NCBI GenBank assembly: GCA_022563855.1
Contig: JADFMN010000010.1
Location: 54,674 to 118,673, forward strand
Origin: Armatimonadota bacterium
Lineage (GTDB): Bacteria; Armatimonadota; Fimbriimonadia; Fimbriimonadales; Fimbriimonadaceae
DNA: 64,000 nt
Direction of reading: 5' to 3'
Position numbers and translations under genes: made by a program. Positions 8,127 through 17,824 of the stretch are shown here, one piece after another; position 1 is the stretch's first letter, and each line of letters opens with the position of its first letter. Under the pieces are notes generated by a model. That model was not told the origin of the DNA. It was given only the letters and a program-made list of their open reading frames with translations, and did no database searches.

Positions 8127-9081
8127 GGTTTGCCCGAAGTGCTTCGAGGTAAACGATCCGGCGGCGACCTTCTGCGTGGAGTGCGGCGTGCCGCTCAGCG
8201 ACGAGCCAGGTGCCGAGGGCAGCGACGCGGAAGTGTATCGCGAGATCACGCAGGCAAACCTGCATCGCATTCGCGGCGACTACAAGGCGGCGATCAACCA
8301 ATGCCTCACCATTCTCAAGCGGTACCCGAACAACGGCACCGCGCACACGCTGCTCGGCGACATCTACGCCGAGCAGGGCGACCTCGAACAGTCGTCCCAG
8401 TGGTTCGAGATGGCGCTAGACTTGCGACCTGAATCTGAGAACGACCAGCGCAAGCTCGAGTCCGTTCAGCAGCGCATAACACAACAAGAAGCGGCGGAGT
8501 CCGCGGAGCAGCTCGGCCTGCCGACGACCAAGCCGCGCGCCCAACAGTACGTCTTCCTGACAGCTATCTTCATAGCGATCATCGGCGTCGTCGGGTTCTT
8601 CCTAGGCACCAACCTGGCTCAGGCCGGCGACCCGGATACGAACTCCATTATCTCCGAGACGATCGACGTGACGCCGGGCAGGAGTCCAGACGGCAGCAGC
8701 GAAGAACCATCGCCTACTGAGGTGACAGCGCCCTGGGCTGCCACAGACGGGACGTCTTTGGCGGAGATCACCGTGATGGGATCGATCAATCAGCAGCTCG
8801 GCGGACTGCCGAGGGTCGTCCGGGTCACCAAGGAGATGGGGCAACCATTTCTTGAAGTCACGGCAGCGATCGCGCAGACGGAGAATCCGGAACAGGTCGC
8901 CACTCAGATCGTTGCGGCCTTAATGCGAAGCTACGACTACTACCAAGAGGTAAAGGTGCGCCTCATGGACGGTCAGCACGTTCTCTGGGTTGGGACCATG
9001 TCCACAGCGGCTTACGTCGAGTCGCAGGAAGAGGGGGGCGAGCCCGCGATCTTCTACGATGTTTGGCGAGCTGGCGGCTAA
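8104..9081 (+). CDS. Zinc-ribbon/TPR single-pass membrane protein
   Basis: 325 aa from a TTG start inside the 3' end of dut. An N-terminal zinc ribbon (C-P-K-C ... C-V-E-C-G, about residues 10-28) is followed by two TPR-like units (about 45-120: [21 protein letters not shown], then [19 protein letters not shown]), one transmembrane helix (about 150-172) and a periplasmic or extracellular C-terminal domain of unknown type. Such proteins are common and mostly uncharacterised. The TTG start is needed to include the first cysteine pair. The 3' end converges with purA, sharing four bases. Confidence 0.75.
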   Translation: MAAQDQNKVCPKCFEVNDPAATFCVECGVPLSDEPGAEGSDAEVYREITQANLHRIRGDYKAAINQCLTILKRYPNNGTAHTLLGDIYAEQGDLEQSSQWFEMALDLRPESENDQRKLESVQQRITQQEAAESAEQLGLPTTKPRAQQYVFLTAIFIAIIGVVGFFLGTNLAQAGDPDTNSIISETIDVTPGRSPDGSSEEPSPTEVTAPWAATDGTSLAEITVMGSINQQLGGLPRVVRVTKEMGQPFLEVTAAIAQTENPEQVATQIVAALMRSYDYYQEVKVRLMDGQHVLWVGTMSTAAYVESQEEGGEPAIFYDVWRAGG

Positions 9082-10367
9082 CCCCAAATGAGGTCGGGCC
9101 TGGCGATGATCGTCTCTTTCCTGTCTGGGCCGATGCTGACGATCGCGACCGGCACTCCGACGTACTCGGCGATGAAGTCGAGGTACTTTCTCGCGCTCTC
9201 CGGCAGGTCTTCGAGCTTTCTCGCGCCGGTGATGTCGCCGTCCCAACCTTCGTGCGATTCGTAGGTCGGCTCGACGCTTTTCCAGTCAGCGACGGTGCTG
9301 GGCATGCCCTCGAGCTTCTGCCCGCCGCGTGCGTAGCCGGTTGCAACTTTCAGATCGCCGACTCCCGAGAGCACATCGACGCGAGTGACGATCAGGCCGC
9401 TGAGCGAGTTGAGCCGCGCGGAGTACTTCAGAGCGACGAGGTCGAGCCAGCCGCACCTTCTCGGACGGCCAGTGACCGTGCCGTACTCGTGGCCCTGATC
9501 TCTTATTAGCTGGCCTGTTTCGTTGAGCAGCTCCGTCGGGAACGGGCCTTCGCCGACGCGCGTCGTGTACGCCTTGCAGACCCCGAGCACGCCTGTGATA
9601 TCGCGCGGGCCGATACCTGTGCCGATGCACGCGCCACCTGCGGTCGGGTGGCTGCTGGTGACGTAGGGGTAGGTGCCGCCGTCGAGATCGAGGAACGTTC
9701 CCTGTGCGCCCTCGAACAGCACGCGCTTGTTCTCTCTTACCGCGTTCTGGATCAGGCTGTCCGTGTCCCTGACATACCCTTTGAGTCTCAAGGCATAGTC
9801 CGCGTACTCATCGTACAGCTTTTCGAAGTCGATCGGCGGCTGGTCGAACATCTGCATGAGCCGGTTTTTGGCCGCGAGCACCTCCCGCAGTCTTTTCTTG
9901 AAGGTAGCTGGACAGACGAACTCGCCCATGCGGATGCCGATGCGCTGGACCTTGTCGGTATACGCCGGGCCTATCCCCCGCGAGGTCGTGCCAATCTTGT
10001 TCTCGCCTCTCGCTTCCTCTTCCAGGCGGTCGAGCAGACGGTGGTAGGGGAAAACGACGTGAGCGGCAGGGCTGATCGCCAGTTCGCCAAGCTCTGCCTG
10101 TTGCTCGCGGGTCGTGGCGATCTCTTCGAGCAGGCTCTTCGGGCAGACCGCCATGCCACCGCCCAGAACCGAGACGGTGCCGGGGTGCAGGATCCCCGAC
10201 GGGAGCAGCTGGAACTTGAAGGTCTGTCCGCCGAATATGACGGTGTGGCCGGCGTTGTTGCCGCCGGAGTAGCGCACGACGACGTCCGCCTCGTTGCCGA
10301 GCACGTCCACCATCTTCCCCTTCGCCTCATCGCCCCACTGGGCGCCGACGATCACGAGCGTTGACAT
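9078..10367 (-). CDS. purA: Adenylosuccinate synthetase
   Basis: 429 aa, normal length. N-terminal P-loop-like G-A-Q-W-G-D-E-A-K-G-K (residues 8-18), V-R-Y-S-G-G-N-N-A-G-H-T, and G-T-T-S-R-G-I-G-P-A-Y-T-D-K (about 126-139) are diagnostic. It catalyses GTP-dependent condensation of IMP and aspartate to adenylosuccinate, the first committed step to AMP. The 5' leader contains a terminator-like hairpin (10,445-10,486). Confidence 0.96.
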   Translation of the reverse strand: MSTLVIVGAQWGDEAKGKMVDVLGNEADVVVRYSGGNNAGHTVIFGGQTFKFQLLPSGILHPGTVSVLGGGMAVCPKSLLEEIATTREQQAELGELAISPAAHVVFPYHRLLDRLEEEARGENKIGTTSRGIGPAYTDKVQRIGIRMGEFVCPATFKKRLREVLAAKNRLMQMFDQPPIDFEKLYDEYADYALRLKGYVRDTDSLIQNAVRENKRVLFEGAQGTFLDLDGGTYPYVTSSHPTAGGACIGTGIGPRDITGVLGVCKAYTTRVGEGPFPTELLNETGQLIRDQGHEYGTVTGRPRRCGWLDLVALKYSARLNSLSGLIVTRVDVLSGVGDLKVATGYARGGQKLEGMPSTVADWKSVEPTYESHEGWDGDITGARKLEDLPESARKYLDFIAEYVGVPVAIVSIGPDRKETIIARPDLIWG

Positions 10368-10444
10368 ATGATCTGTTTCCTCATGCCCGCCAGCCCTCTA
10401 CGCCAACCCGAACCAAGCCGGACAAACCCGAACTAACCCGAACC

Positions 10445-10486
10445 AAAATAAAAACGCCGGCGGACGCTTTGTGCGAGGATCCGCCG
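10445..10486 (-). terminator. Terminator-like hairpin in the purA leader
   Basis: On the minus strand CGGCGGA pairs with TCCGCCG (10,480-10,486 with 10,458-10,464), followed by a T-rich run TTTTTATTTT. It lies 78-119 nt upstream of purA and no minus-strand gene precedes it. It may therefore be a leader attenuator or the 3' end of a small RNA. Confidence 0.6.
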
Positions 10487-10594
10487 ACCTGAAGTCGTTG
10501 AGCCTTTTCTCGACTACTCCTATTCTACAACAGGTTTCGACAACCAGCCAGGGATTTGTTCGCCAATGAGACGCGTAGCGGTTAGAATCTGGCT

Positions 10595-11422
10595 ATGGCG
10601 CGGCATACGAAGCCTTCGAAGAAAGGGGAGGTGCTGGTCGCAATAATGAATGACCCTGCGGCCTGGAAGATCGTGCGCGAGGCAGGTTGGTACCGCGTGC
10701 CGATCGACACGGCACCGCGCCACTGGCCGCCAAAGTGGATCGCGTTCTACCAGACAAAAGTGTTCGAGGACGAGGCGTTCGCTGTTCGATACTTCGGAAA
10801 GGTCACCGAAATCCGGACGGCGACCAGGCGCGAGCTGTTCCCGGACGAGCCTTCTGGCGAGAAGTCTGGCCGCTTCTACTATCAGGTCTTCCTTGAGAAG
10901 ATCGAAGAACTGCCGGAGCCCGTCTTCAGCCTCCGGCGCCGGCTGATCGTTTTTATTTCGACGACGATGCACCAGTTGATGACTGCGGAAGAGATCAACG
11001 ACCTGTACGGTGAAAGCCCGCTGGAGGAGGCGGTGTGGAAACGGCTCAGGAAGCTACGCATCAATGCCGAGCGGCAGTATGCCGTGGAGGACGAAGGCGA
11101 GTGGTACCTGCTCGACTTTGCGGTGTTCTGCAAAAAGGGAAAGATCGACATCGAGACGGACGGTGACACGTGGCACTCGGGGCGATCCCGGATACGTGAG
11201 GACAACAAGCGCAACAACGCTCTGACCTCGCTCGGCTGGAGCGTGCTGCGCTTCAACGGCTCTCAAGTGCGCGAGGAGATGGCGTCGTACTGCGAGCCTC
11301 GGATCGTGAAGACGATGAACCGGCTCGGCGGACTCGACAGTTCGTCCGACTCGCTGATCGTGACCCGGGACGGAATCGTGCGGCAGATGGGCTTGTTCGA
11401 AGAAGAAGACTCGCAGGATTAG
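10595..11422 (+). CDS. DUF559-type (PD-(D/E)XK, Vsr-like) nuclease-domain protein
   Basis: 275 aa. The C-terminal part (about residues 130-235) carries the DUF559 pattern: P-L-E-E-A-V-W-K-R-L, Q-Y-A-V ... Y-L-L-D-F-A-V-F, then I-D-I-E-T-D-G-D-T-W-H, R-E-D-N-K-R-N-N-A-L and L-G-W-S-V-L-R-F-N. The D ... E-T-D arrangement fits a PD-(D/E)XK core. The N-terminal ~120 residues (W-K-I-V-R-E-A-G-W-Y-R-V-P) are a separate domain found fused to DUF559 in uncharacterised proteins. Its role is unknown, possibly DNA repair or defence. It is monocistronic and divergent from purA. Confidence 0.8.
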   Translation: MARHTKPSKKGEVLVAIMNDPAAWKIVREAGWYRVPIDTAPRHWPPKWIAFYQTKVFEDEAFAVRYFGKVTEIRTATRRELFPDEPSGEKSGRFYYQVFLEKIEELPEPVFSLRRRLIVFISTTMHQLMTAEEINDLYGESPLEEAVWKRLRKLRINAERQYAVEDEGEWYLLDFAVFCKKGKIDIETDGDTWHSGRSRIREDNKRNNALTSLGWSVLRFNGSQVREEMASYCEPRIVKTMNRLGGLDSSSDSLIVTRDGIVRQMGLFEEEDSQD

Positions 11423-11537
11423 AAAACGAGAGCTACCAGTTCAGAACTCGGTGCCGTAAGATAGCGCGTTTCGGCGCTACCGTTGCACCGATGTCATGCT
11501 AGCTACGGCCCACGGCTCCTAGACGCAGGCTTCCAAT

Positions 11538-11575
11538 AGAAGCGAACGGCGCGATAACCCGTAAGCATCAGAAGC
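11538..11575 (+). repeat. Dispersed GGCGCGATA repeat, copy 1
   Basis: GCGAACGGCGCGATAACCCG followed by TAAGCAT. Related copies lie at about 12,099-12,132 and 14,187-14,223, all in gaps between genes. It appears to be an interspersed repeat family. No open frame or hairpin explains it. Confidence 0.55.
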
Positions 11576-11576
11576 G

Positions 11577-12011
11577 CTATTGGGTTTCAAGGTGTCTGAT
11601 TCGCGACTTCACCGCGCTAGGCTGACGCTTGTGGAGCTTCGCAATCTCTGCGACAGCGATACCAGCGTCCAACTCCCGACGGAGCCAATCATTCTCCTTT
11701 TCGCTCCATTTCTCATAGGCTCTCGGGTGCTTGGCACGTATCTCAGCTATTCTGGGCGGCACCGGCGGCCTCTGTCCTCCCTCGTCGACCTCACCAATGG
11801 CGCTCACAGCTTTCATCAGTTCGCCTACAAATCCGGAAACGTCCTCTTCGAAGACCATGACGCAATGCCGTTCGAATCCGTCTTCTTTGCGCTTGGACTC
11901 AGTGATTTCCAGCCTCACCTGACCTGCGGGCCCCTTCTTGACGTCGAAGAAATATGTGCGGTTGCCAGTCTGTTGGCGGCCCGCATAGAGCTCTGTATGA
12001 CCTGACTTCAT
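11577..12011 (-). CDS. PUR-alpha-like (DUF3276) nucleic-acid-binding protein fused to a helix-turn-helix tail
   Basis: 144 aa. Residues about 1-70 match the bacterial PUR-alpha domain: R-T-Y-F-F-D-V-K, L-E-I-T-E-S-K-R, F-E-R-H-C-V-M-V-F-E-E-D. The domain binds single-stranded nucleic acid in Bacteroidetes and spirochaetes. After a proline-rich linker (PPVPPR), residues about 100-144 form a Myb/SANT-like helix-turn-helix (AYEKWSEKENDWLRRELDAG then VAEIAKLHKRQPSAVKSRI), usually seen at the tail of helicases. The combination suggests a nucleic-acid-binding regulator. I infer the function from the domains only. Confidence 0.75.
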   Translation of the reverse strand: MKSGHTELYAGRQQTGNRTYFFDVKKGPAGQVRLEITESKRKEDGFERHCVMVFEEDVSGFVGELMKAVSAIGEVDEGGQRPPVPPRIAEIRAKHPRAYEKWSEKENDWLRRELDAGIAVAEIAKLHKRQPSAVKSRIRHLETQ

Positions 12012-12098
12012 GTCTCACCTCCAGCCGCCCTTCCGGTAGTGCTGCCGCGAAGCGACCTCTGCCTTGTATTATATAGCGGATCAGATGTGCATATGTTG

Positions 12099-12132
12099 AA
12101 GGCGAACGGCGCGATAGCCCGTGAGCATCCGA
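12099..12132 (+). repeat. Dispersed GGCGCGATA repeat, copy 2
   Basis: Second copy of the element at 11,538-11,575 (GGCGAACGGCGCGATAGCCC, then GTGAGCAT), located just upstream of ggt. Confidence 0.55.
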
Positions 12133-12167
12133 GGCGCATCTCGGCTCTTTGCGGATAGAATCGACTC

Positions 12168-13859
12168 ATGACATCCATGCGCAGCCTGTTTGCCGCTGTC
12201 GCCGTCTTGTTCGCGGGCTTCAGTCATGCCCAAATACATCCCCAGTCCAGCACGGGTGGCATGGTGGTCTCGGACTCGACCATCGCTAGCGAGGTCGGGG
12301 CGGAGATTCTGCGGAAAGGCGGGAACGCGGTCGATGCGGCGGTGGCGACGGGGTTTGCGCTGGCGGTGGTGTTCCCTTCTGCGGGCAACATCGGCGGCGG
12401 CGGGTTCATGGTCGTGCGGATGGCGGACGGCGAGACCGTCGCCATCGACTACCGCGAGATGGCGCCGGCCGCGGCTCACCGTGAAATGTACCTCGACGAG
12501 CACGGCGAGCTGATCCCCGGCAAGTCGCTGGTCGGGCGGTGGGCTGCTGGCGTTCCGGGGACGGTCGCGGGGTTCTGGGAAGCGCACCGGCGGTACGGAA
12601 GGCTCGATTGGAGCGACGTCGTCGAACCGGCTTATCGGCTCGCGCGCGACGGTTACGTCGTCAGCGCGGCTCGGGCTAGCAGCCTGCGAGCAAGAGCAAG
12701 CAGTTTCAAACAGTTCAAGGACACCTACCGTATTCTCAACCGCGACGGAGACTTCTACAGAGAGGGCGAGCTTTTGATACAGCCCGATCTCGCAAGCACC
12801 TTCCAGCGCATCCGCGACAACGGGCGCGACGGATTCTACAAAGGCGAGACCGCGCGACTGTTCGTCGAAGACGCACGCAACAACGGCGGGCCGTTCACGC
12901 GTGCGGACTTCGACAACTACGTCGCCAAAGTGCGCACCCCGCTCACAGGCACGTACAAGGGCTACGACATCATCACAATGCCGCCACCGAGCTCCGGGGG
13001 AGCGGCGGTCATCCAGATGCTCAACATGCTCGAGCCGCACAACATCGGGCGGTACGAACCGAACTCCGCGAGCTACGTTCACCGCCTCGTCGAAACGATG
13101 AAGCGCGCGTTCGCCGACCGCGCCGCGCACATGGGCGACCCGGACTACAACAACCTCCCCGTCGACCAATTGATCGACAAACAGTACGCACAAGAACTAA
13201 ACGAATCGATCACAACGAAAGCCACTCCATCGACGGAGATCAAAGCCGGTATCTTCCCGCCGAAAGAGGGCGAGAACACGACGCACTTCAGCGTGGTGGA
13301 CAAAGACGGCAACGCGGTCAGCAACACTTACACGCTCAACACGGGCTACGGGTCGCTCGTCATCGCCGAGGGCACGGGCGTGCTGCTGAACAACGAGATG
13401 GACGACTTCACCAGCAAGCCGGGGGTGCCGAACGCCTACGGTCTGATCCAAGGAGAGGCCAACGCGATCGAGCCCGGTAAGCGCCCGCTCTCTTCCATGA
13501 CTCCCACGATCATCGTGAAGGACGGCAAGCTGTTCATGGTCACAGGCTCGCCCGGCGGCCCGACGATCATCAACACCGTGATGCACTCGTTCCTGAACGT
13601 CGTCGAACACGGGATGACTGTGCAGCAGGCGGTAGCCTTTCCGCGCTTCCACCACCAATGGATGCCCGATGTGATCAGATGGGAGCCGTTCGGGCTGAGT
13701 GCAGAAACGCGGCTCACCCTCCAGGCGATGGGACACACGCTGGCCGCGAGGCCGGCACGGATGGGCTCTTGCCACGCGATCATGGTCGGCGCAGACGGCA
13801 CCCTGCTTGCGGGCATCGACCCCCGCACAATCGGGGCTGGCGCGAGTTGGCCTGACTGA
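12168..13859 (+). CDS. ggt: Gamma-glutamyltransferase (glutathione hydrolase), exported
   Basis: 563 aa. A Sec signal peptide (MTSMRSLFAAVAVLFAGFSHA) precedes the N-terminal large-subunit region with G-G-N-A-V-D-A-A-V-A-T-G-F-A-L (about 50-64), G-N-I-G-G-G-G-F-M-V and the substrate-binding P-P-P-S-S-G-G-A. The autoprocessing and catalytic threonine is the second T of N-T-T-H-F-S-V-V at about residue 374. It cleaves gamma-glutamyl bonds, for example in glutathione, in the periplasm. Its product chemistry links loosely to the 5-oxoprolinase operon nearby. The 370-aa frame on the opposite strand is a shadow. Confidence 0.95.
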   Translation: MTSMRSLFAAVAVLFAGFSHAQIHPQSSTGGMVVSDSTIASEVGAEILRKGGNAVDAAVATGFALAVVFPSAGNIGGGGFMVVRMADGETVAIDYREMAPAAAHREMYLDEHGELIPGKSLVGRWAAGVPGTVAGFWEAHRRYGRLDWSDVVEPAYRLARDGYVVSAARASSLRARASSFKQFKDTYRILNRDGDFYREGELLIQPDLASTFQRIRDNGRDGFYKGETARLFVEDARNNGGPFTRADFDNYVAKVRTPLTGTYKGYDIITMPPPSSGGAAVIQMLNMLEPHNIGRYEPNSASYVHRLVETMKRAFADRAAHMGDPDYNNLPVDQLIDKQYAQELNESITTKATPSTEIKAGIFPPKEGENTTHFSVVDKDGNAVSNTYTLNTGYGSLVIAEGTGVLLNNEMDDFTSKPGVPNAYGLIQGEANAIEPGKRPLSSMTPTIIVKDGKLFMVTGSPGGPTIINTVMHSFLNVVEHGMTVQQAVAFPRFHHQWMPDVIRWEPFGLSAETRLTLQAMGHTLAARPARMGSCHAIMVGADGTLLAGIDPRTIGAGASWPD

Positions 13860-14243
13860 CGCAGGTGCGAAGGCTCAGGCCTCAAAGGCCGAGCTATGGC
13901 AGCCATCGGCAACGCCCTGGCCTTTCATAGATCGGCCCGTTGGGCCTGGGTGCGTACCGGCAAAGCAAGTAGCAGACGGCAGTGAAAACGGCGATGAATC
14001 GCCGCACCCCGAAATGCGGCTCGCGGGAACGCTCGCCCTCCCAGGGACACCCTCTGTTTCCGCTACGCTTGCGTGAGATTCTGGCGCAAGCGCGGTGTGG
14101 CGGGATCCTTTCATTCGTCAAGCCCAGGACAGGCTCGCTCAGGATGACGTGCCACCCTCCGCAACGAGATGGTCATCCGCTCAGTCGAGGGCGAACGGCG
14201 CGATAGCCCGTGAGCTTCGTGCGCCGCAACCTCCACCCCCTAA
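13860..14243. repeat. Intergenic region built from dispersed repeats
   Basis: No gene. Positions 14,016-14,043 are a reverse copy of the repeat at 69-95. About 14,115-14,150 carries the TCGTCAAG...GACAGGCTCGCTCAGGATGAC repeat also found at 17,440-17,730. Positions 14,187-14,223 are the third GGCGCGATA copy. Confidence 0.6.
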
Positions 14244-14282
14244 CCCCCTCCTCCATTTCGCCTGACAAAATGGAGGAGGGGG
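14244..14282. terminator. Perfect 15-bp inverted repeat at the 3' end of ribBA
   Basis: CCCCCTCCTCCATTT (14,244-14,258) pairs perfectly with 14,268-14,282 across a 9-nt loop. It begins two bases beyond the ribBA stop codon, so it could end that transcript. There is no T-tract on the minus strand, and the surrounding CCCCTAACCCCCTC looks like a dispersed palindromic repeat. Confidence 0.5.
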
Positions 14283-14284
14283 AA

Positions 14285-15496
14285 TCAAGGAAGATCGTGG
14301 CCGAGCTTGTCCTTCTTGGTCTGCAAGTAACGCTCGTTGTGCTTGCTCGGTTCTGTGATAATCGGTACGTGGCCGACGATCTCAAGCCCGTGCCCCTGCA
14401 GCCCTTTCACCTTGCTCGGGTTGTTCGTCATGAGGCGCATCTTCTTGACGCCCAGCGTCGTCAGCACCTGCGCGCCGAGGCCGTAGTCTCGCAAGTCGGC
14501 CCGGAAACCGAGCGCCTGGTTCGCTTCGACCGTGTCCATCCCCTGGTCTTGCAGCTCGTACGCTTTTAATTTGTTGATGATCCCGATGCCGCGCCCCTCT
14601 TGCGCGATGTAGAGCACGACCCCGCGTCCCTCCTGCTCGATCATCTTCAGCGCCATCGAGAGCTGGTCGCCGCAGTCGCATCTCAGCGAGCCGAGGATAT
14701 CGCCGGTCAGGCACGACGAGTGGACGCGTACCAGTACCGGTTCGTCGGTGTCGATGATGCCCTTCACGATCGCAATGTACGGATAGCTCTCCACACTGGT
14801 CTCGAACGCGTAAAGCTGGAACTGGCCGTACCTCGTCGGGAAGTTGATCGGGCCTGCCACCTTCTCGACGAGCATCTCAGTTCGACGGCGGTACGCGATC
14901 AGATCGGAGATCGTGATGATCTTCAGGCCGTGCTTCTTCGCGTACGGAACTAGCTGAACTAGGCGCATCATCTCGCCATTGTCGTCGATGATTTCGACTC
15001 CGATCGCGACAAGTTTTACGCCTGCGAGCCTACACAAATCGACGGCTGCCTCTGTATGGCCTGCGCGTCTCAAAACTCCACCCTCTTCTGCGCGCAGGGG
15101 GATCACGTGGCCCGGACGCATCAGGTCGCTGGGCACCGCGTCCGGGTCGCAGAACACCCGCACGGTCTTCGCGCGATCCGCGGCGCTGACGCCTGTCGTC
15201 GTCCCGTGGCGGGCATCGACCGTTTCGGCCATCGCAGTGCCCATGCGGGCCGTGTTGAGCTTGGTCATCATGGGGATGCCGAGCTCTTCGAGCCGCTCCT
15301 TCGTAGTCGGGATGAACGGCACGCCGCGACCGTGGGTGATCATAAAGTTCATCGTCTCAGGCGTACACGCCTCTCCGGCCAAGATCAGATCGCCCTCGTT
15401 CTCGCGGTCGGGGTCGTCGACCACGATGACGATCTTGCCCGCGCGGATGTCTTCGACGGCCTCTGGGATGCTAGCAAACTCCATGATACGGTTCAT
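14285..15496 (-). CDS. ribBA: Bifunctional 3,4-dihydroxy-2-butanone-4-phosphate synthase / GTP cyclohydrolase II
   Basis: 403 aa from the ATG at 15,496, chosen because homology begins at M-E-F-A-S-I-P-E-A-V-E-D-I. A second ATG four codons later is also possible. The N-terminal RibB domain has V-V-D-D-P-D-R-E-N-E-G-D-L-I-L-A-G-E and R-H-G-T-T-T-G-V-S-A-A-D-R-A. The C-terminal RibA domain has the zinc-binding S-S-C-L-T-G-D ... L-R-C-D-C-G-D-Q-L and G-R-G-I-G-I-I-N-K. Both enzymes start riboflavin synthesis, from ribulose-5-phosphate and from GTP. I see no FMN riboswitch in the ~200-nt leader shared with pyrG. Confidence 0.95.
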   Translation of the reverse strand: MNRIMEFASIPEAVEDIRAGKIVIVVDDPDRENEGDLILAGEACTPETMNFMITHGRGVPFIPTTKERLEELGIPMMTKLNTARMGTAMAETVDARHGTTTGVSAADRAKTVRVFCDPDAVPSDLMRPGHVIPLRAEEGGVLRRAGHTEAAVDLCRLAGVKLVAIGVEIIDDNGEMMRLVQLVPYAKKHGLKIITISDLIAYRRRTEMLVEKVAGPINFPTRYGQFQLYAFETSVESYPYIAIVKGIIDTDEPVLVRVHSSCLTGDILGSLRCDCGDQLSMALKMIEQEGRGVVLYIAQEGRGIGIINKLKAYELQDQGMDTVEANQALGFRADLRDYGLGAQVLTTLGVKKMRLMTNNPSKVKGLQGHGLEIVGHVPIITEPSKHNERYLQTKKDKLGHDLP

Positions 15497-15701
15497 TCTA
15501 CGTCCATTTTCGTCCAATGCTTGGGGATGATGGTCGCAAGCTAGGGCCAGTTTCACCCAGCCTAGCCCGAATCTGTTTCTCGCGAATCTTGACAATTTCC
15601 CGTCCATTCCAGGCGCGAGTCTCGTATAATCTCTAAGACCCCTTGGTCGTTCTGCGCATTGCGCTGTCCGACTACCTTGCCGGGTCAGTTGGATTGCTGG
15701 G

Positions 15702-17318
<1,617 letters not shown>

Positions 17319-17824
17319 GTCATCGATGATGGAGGGTCGTCCACCTTTGCGACCTCAGGTGTGGTCGGCTTCAGACTACCAGCCTGAATTACGCTGCTAT
17401 CGGAATCTGGGGAAGGTCATGTTACTAGCCCCAGAACCGTCATCCTGAGCGACGTCATCCTGAGCATGTCGAAGGATCGAAGGAGCATGGTTCTGGGGCG
17501 GTGGTTTGCGGTGAACTTTGATTTGTAGAGCTCTATATCATAGCTGTGCGCCAAGCGCTAACCCCCAATCGCGCTCCTTCGATCCGCTCAGGATGACGAT
17601 TGGGTGTTCTAACCTTGTTGGCAGCATCCCTTCCTTCGTCAAGCTAAGGACAGGCTCGCGCAGGATGACGATTGGGTGTTCTGACCTTGTTCGCGCCATC
17701 CTTTCCTTCGTCAAGCTCCAGACAGGATGACGATTGATGGCACTGACCAGTGCGGCCTCATGGCCGGCAAATCTGCCTGTTACCCAACCCGAAATCCGGC
17801 GTCGGCGTCATAATCTATGTTCCC
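17319..17824. repeat. Intergenic region with tandem GACAGGCTCGCTCAGGATGAC-type repeats
   Basis: At 17,440-17,480 the sequence CGTCATCCTGAGC occurs repeatedly in reverse orientation. From 17,565 to 17,735 a unit of about 65 nt (CTTCGTCAAGCT, GACAGG, CAGGATGACGATTGGGTGTT) occurs three times with decay. It is related to 14,115-14,150. I see no gene; short frames here are repeat translations. Confidence 0.6.

Noticed and set aside
12081..13193. 370-aa open frame antisense to ggt
   Set aside because: Composition (many V, R, D, H) is the usual shadow of a GC-rich gene; ggt on the other strand is full length with all motifs.
15497..15701. FMN riboswitch upstream of ribBA
   Set aside because: The conserved AGGGGCAG/GGTGAAATTCC blocks are not present on the minus strand.
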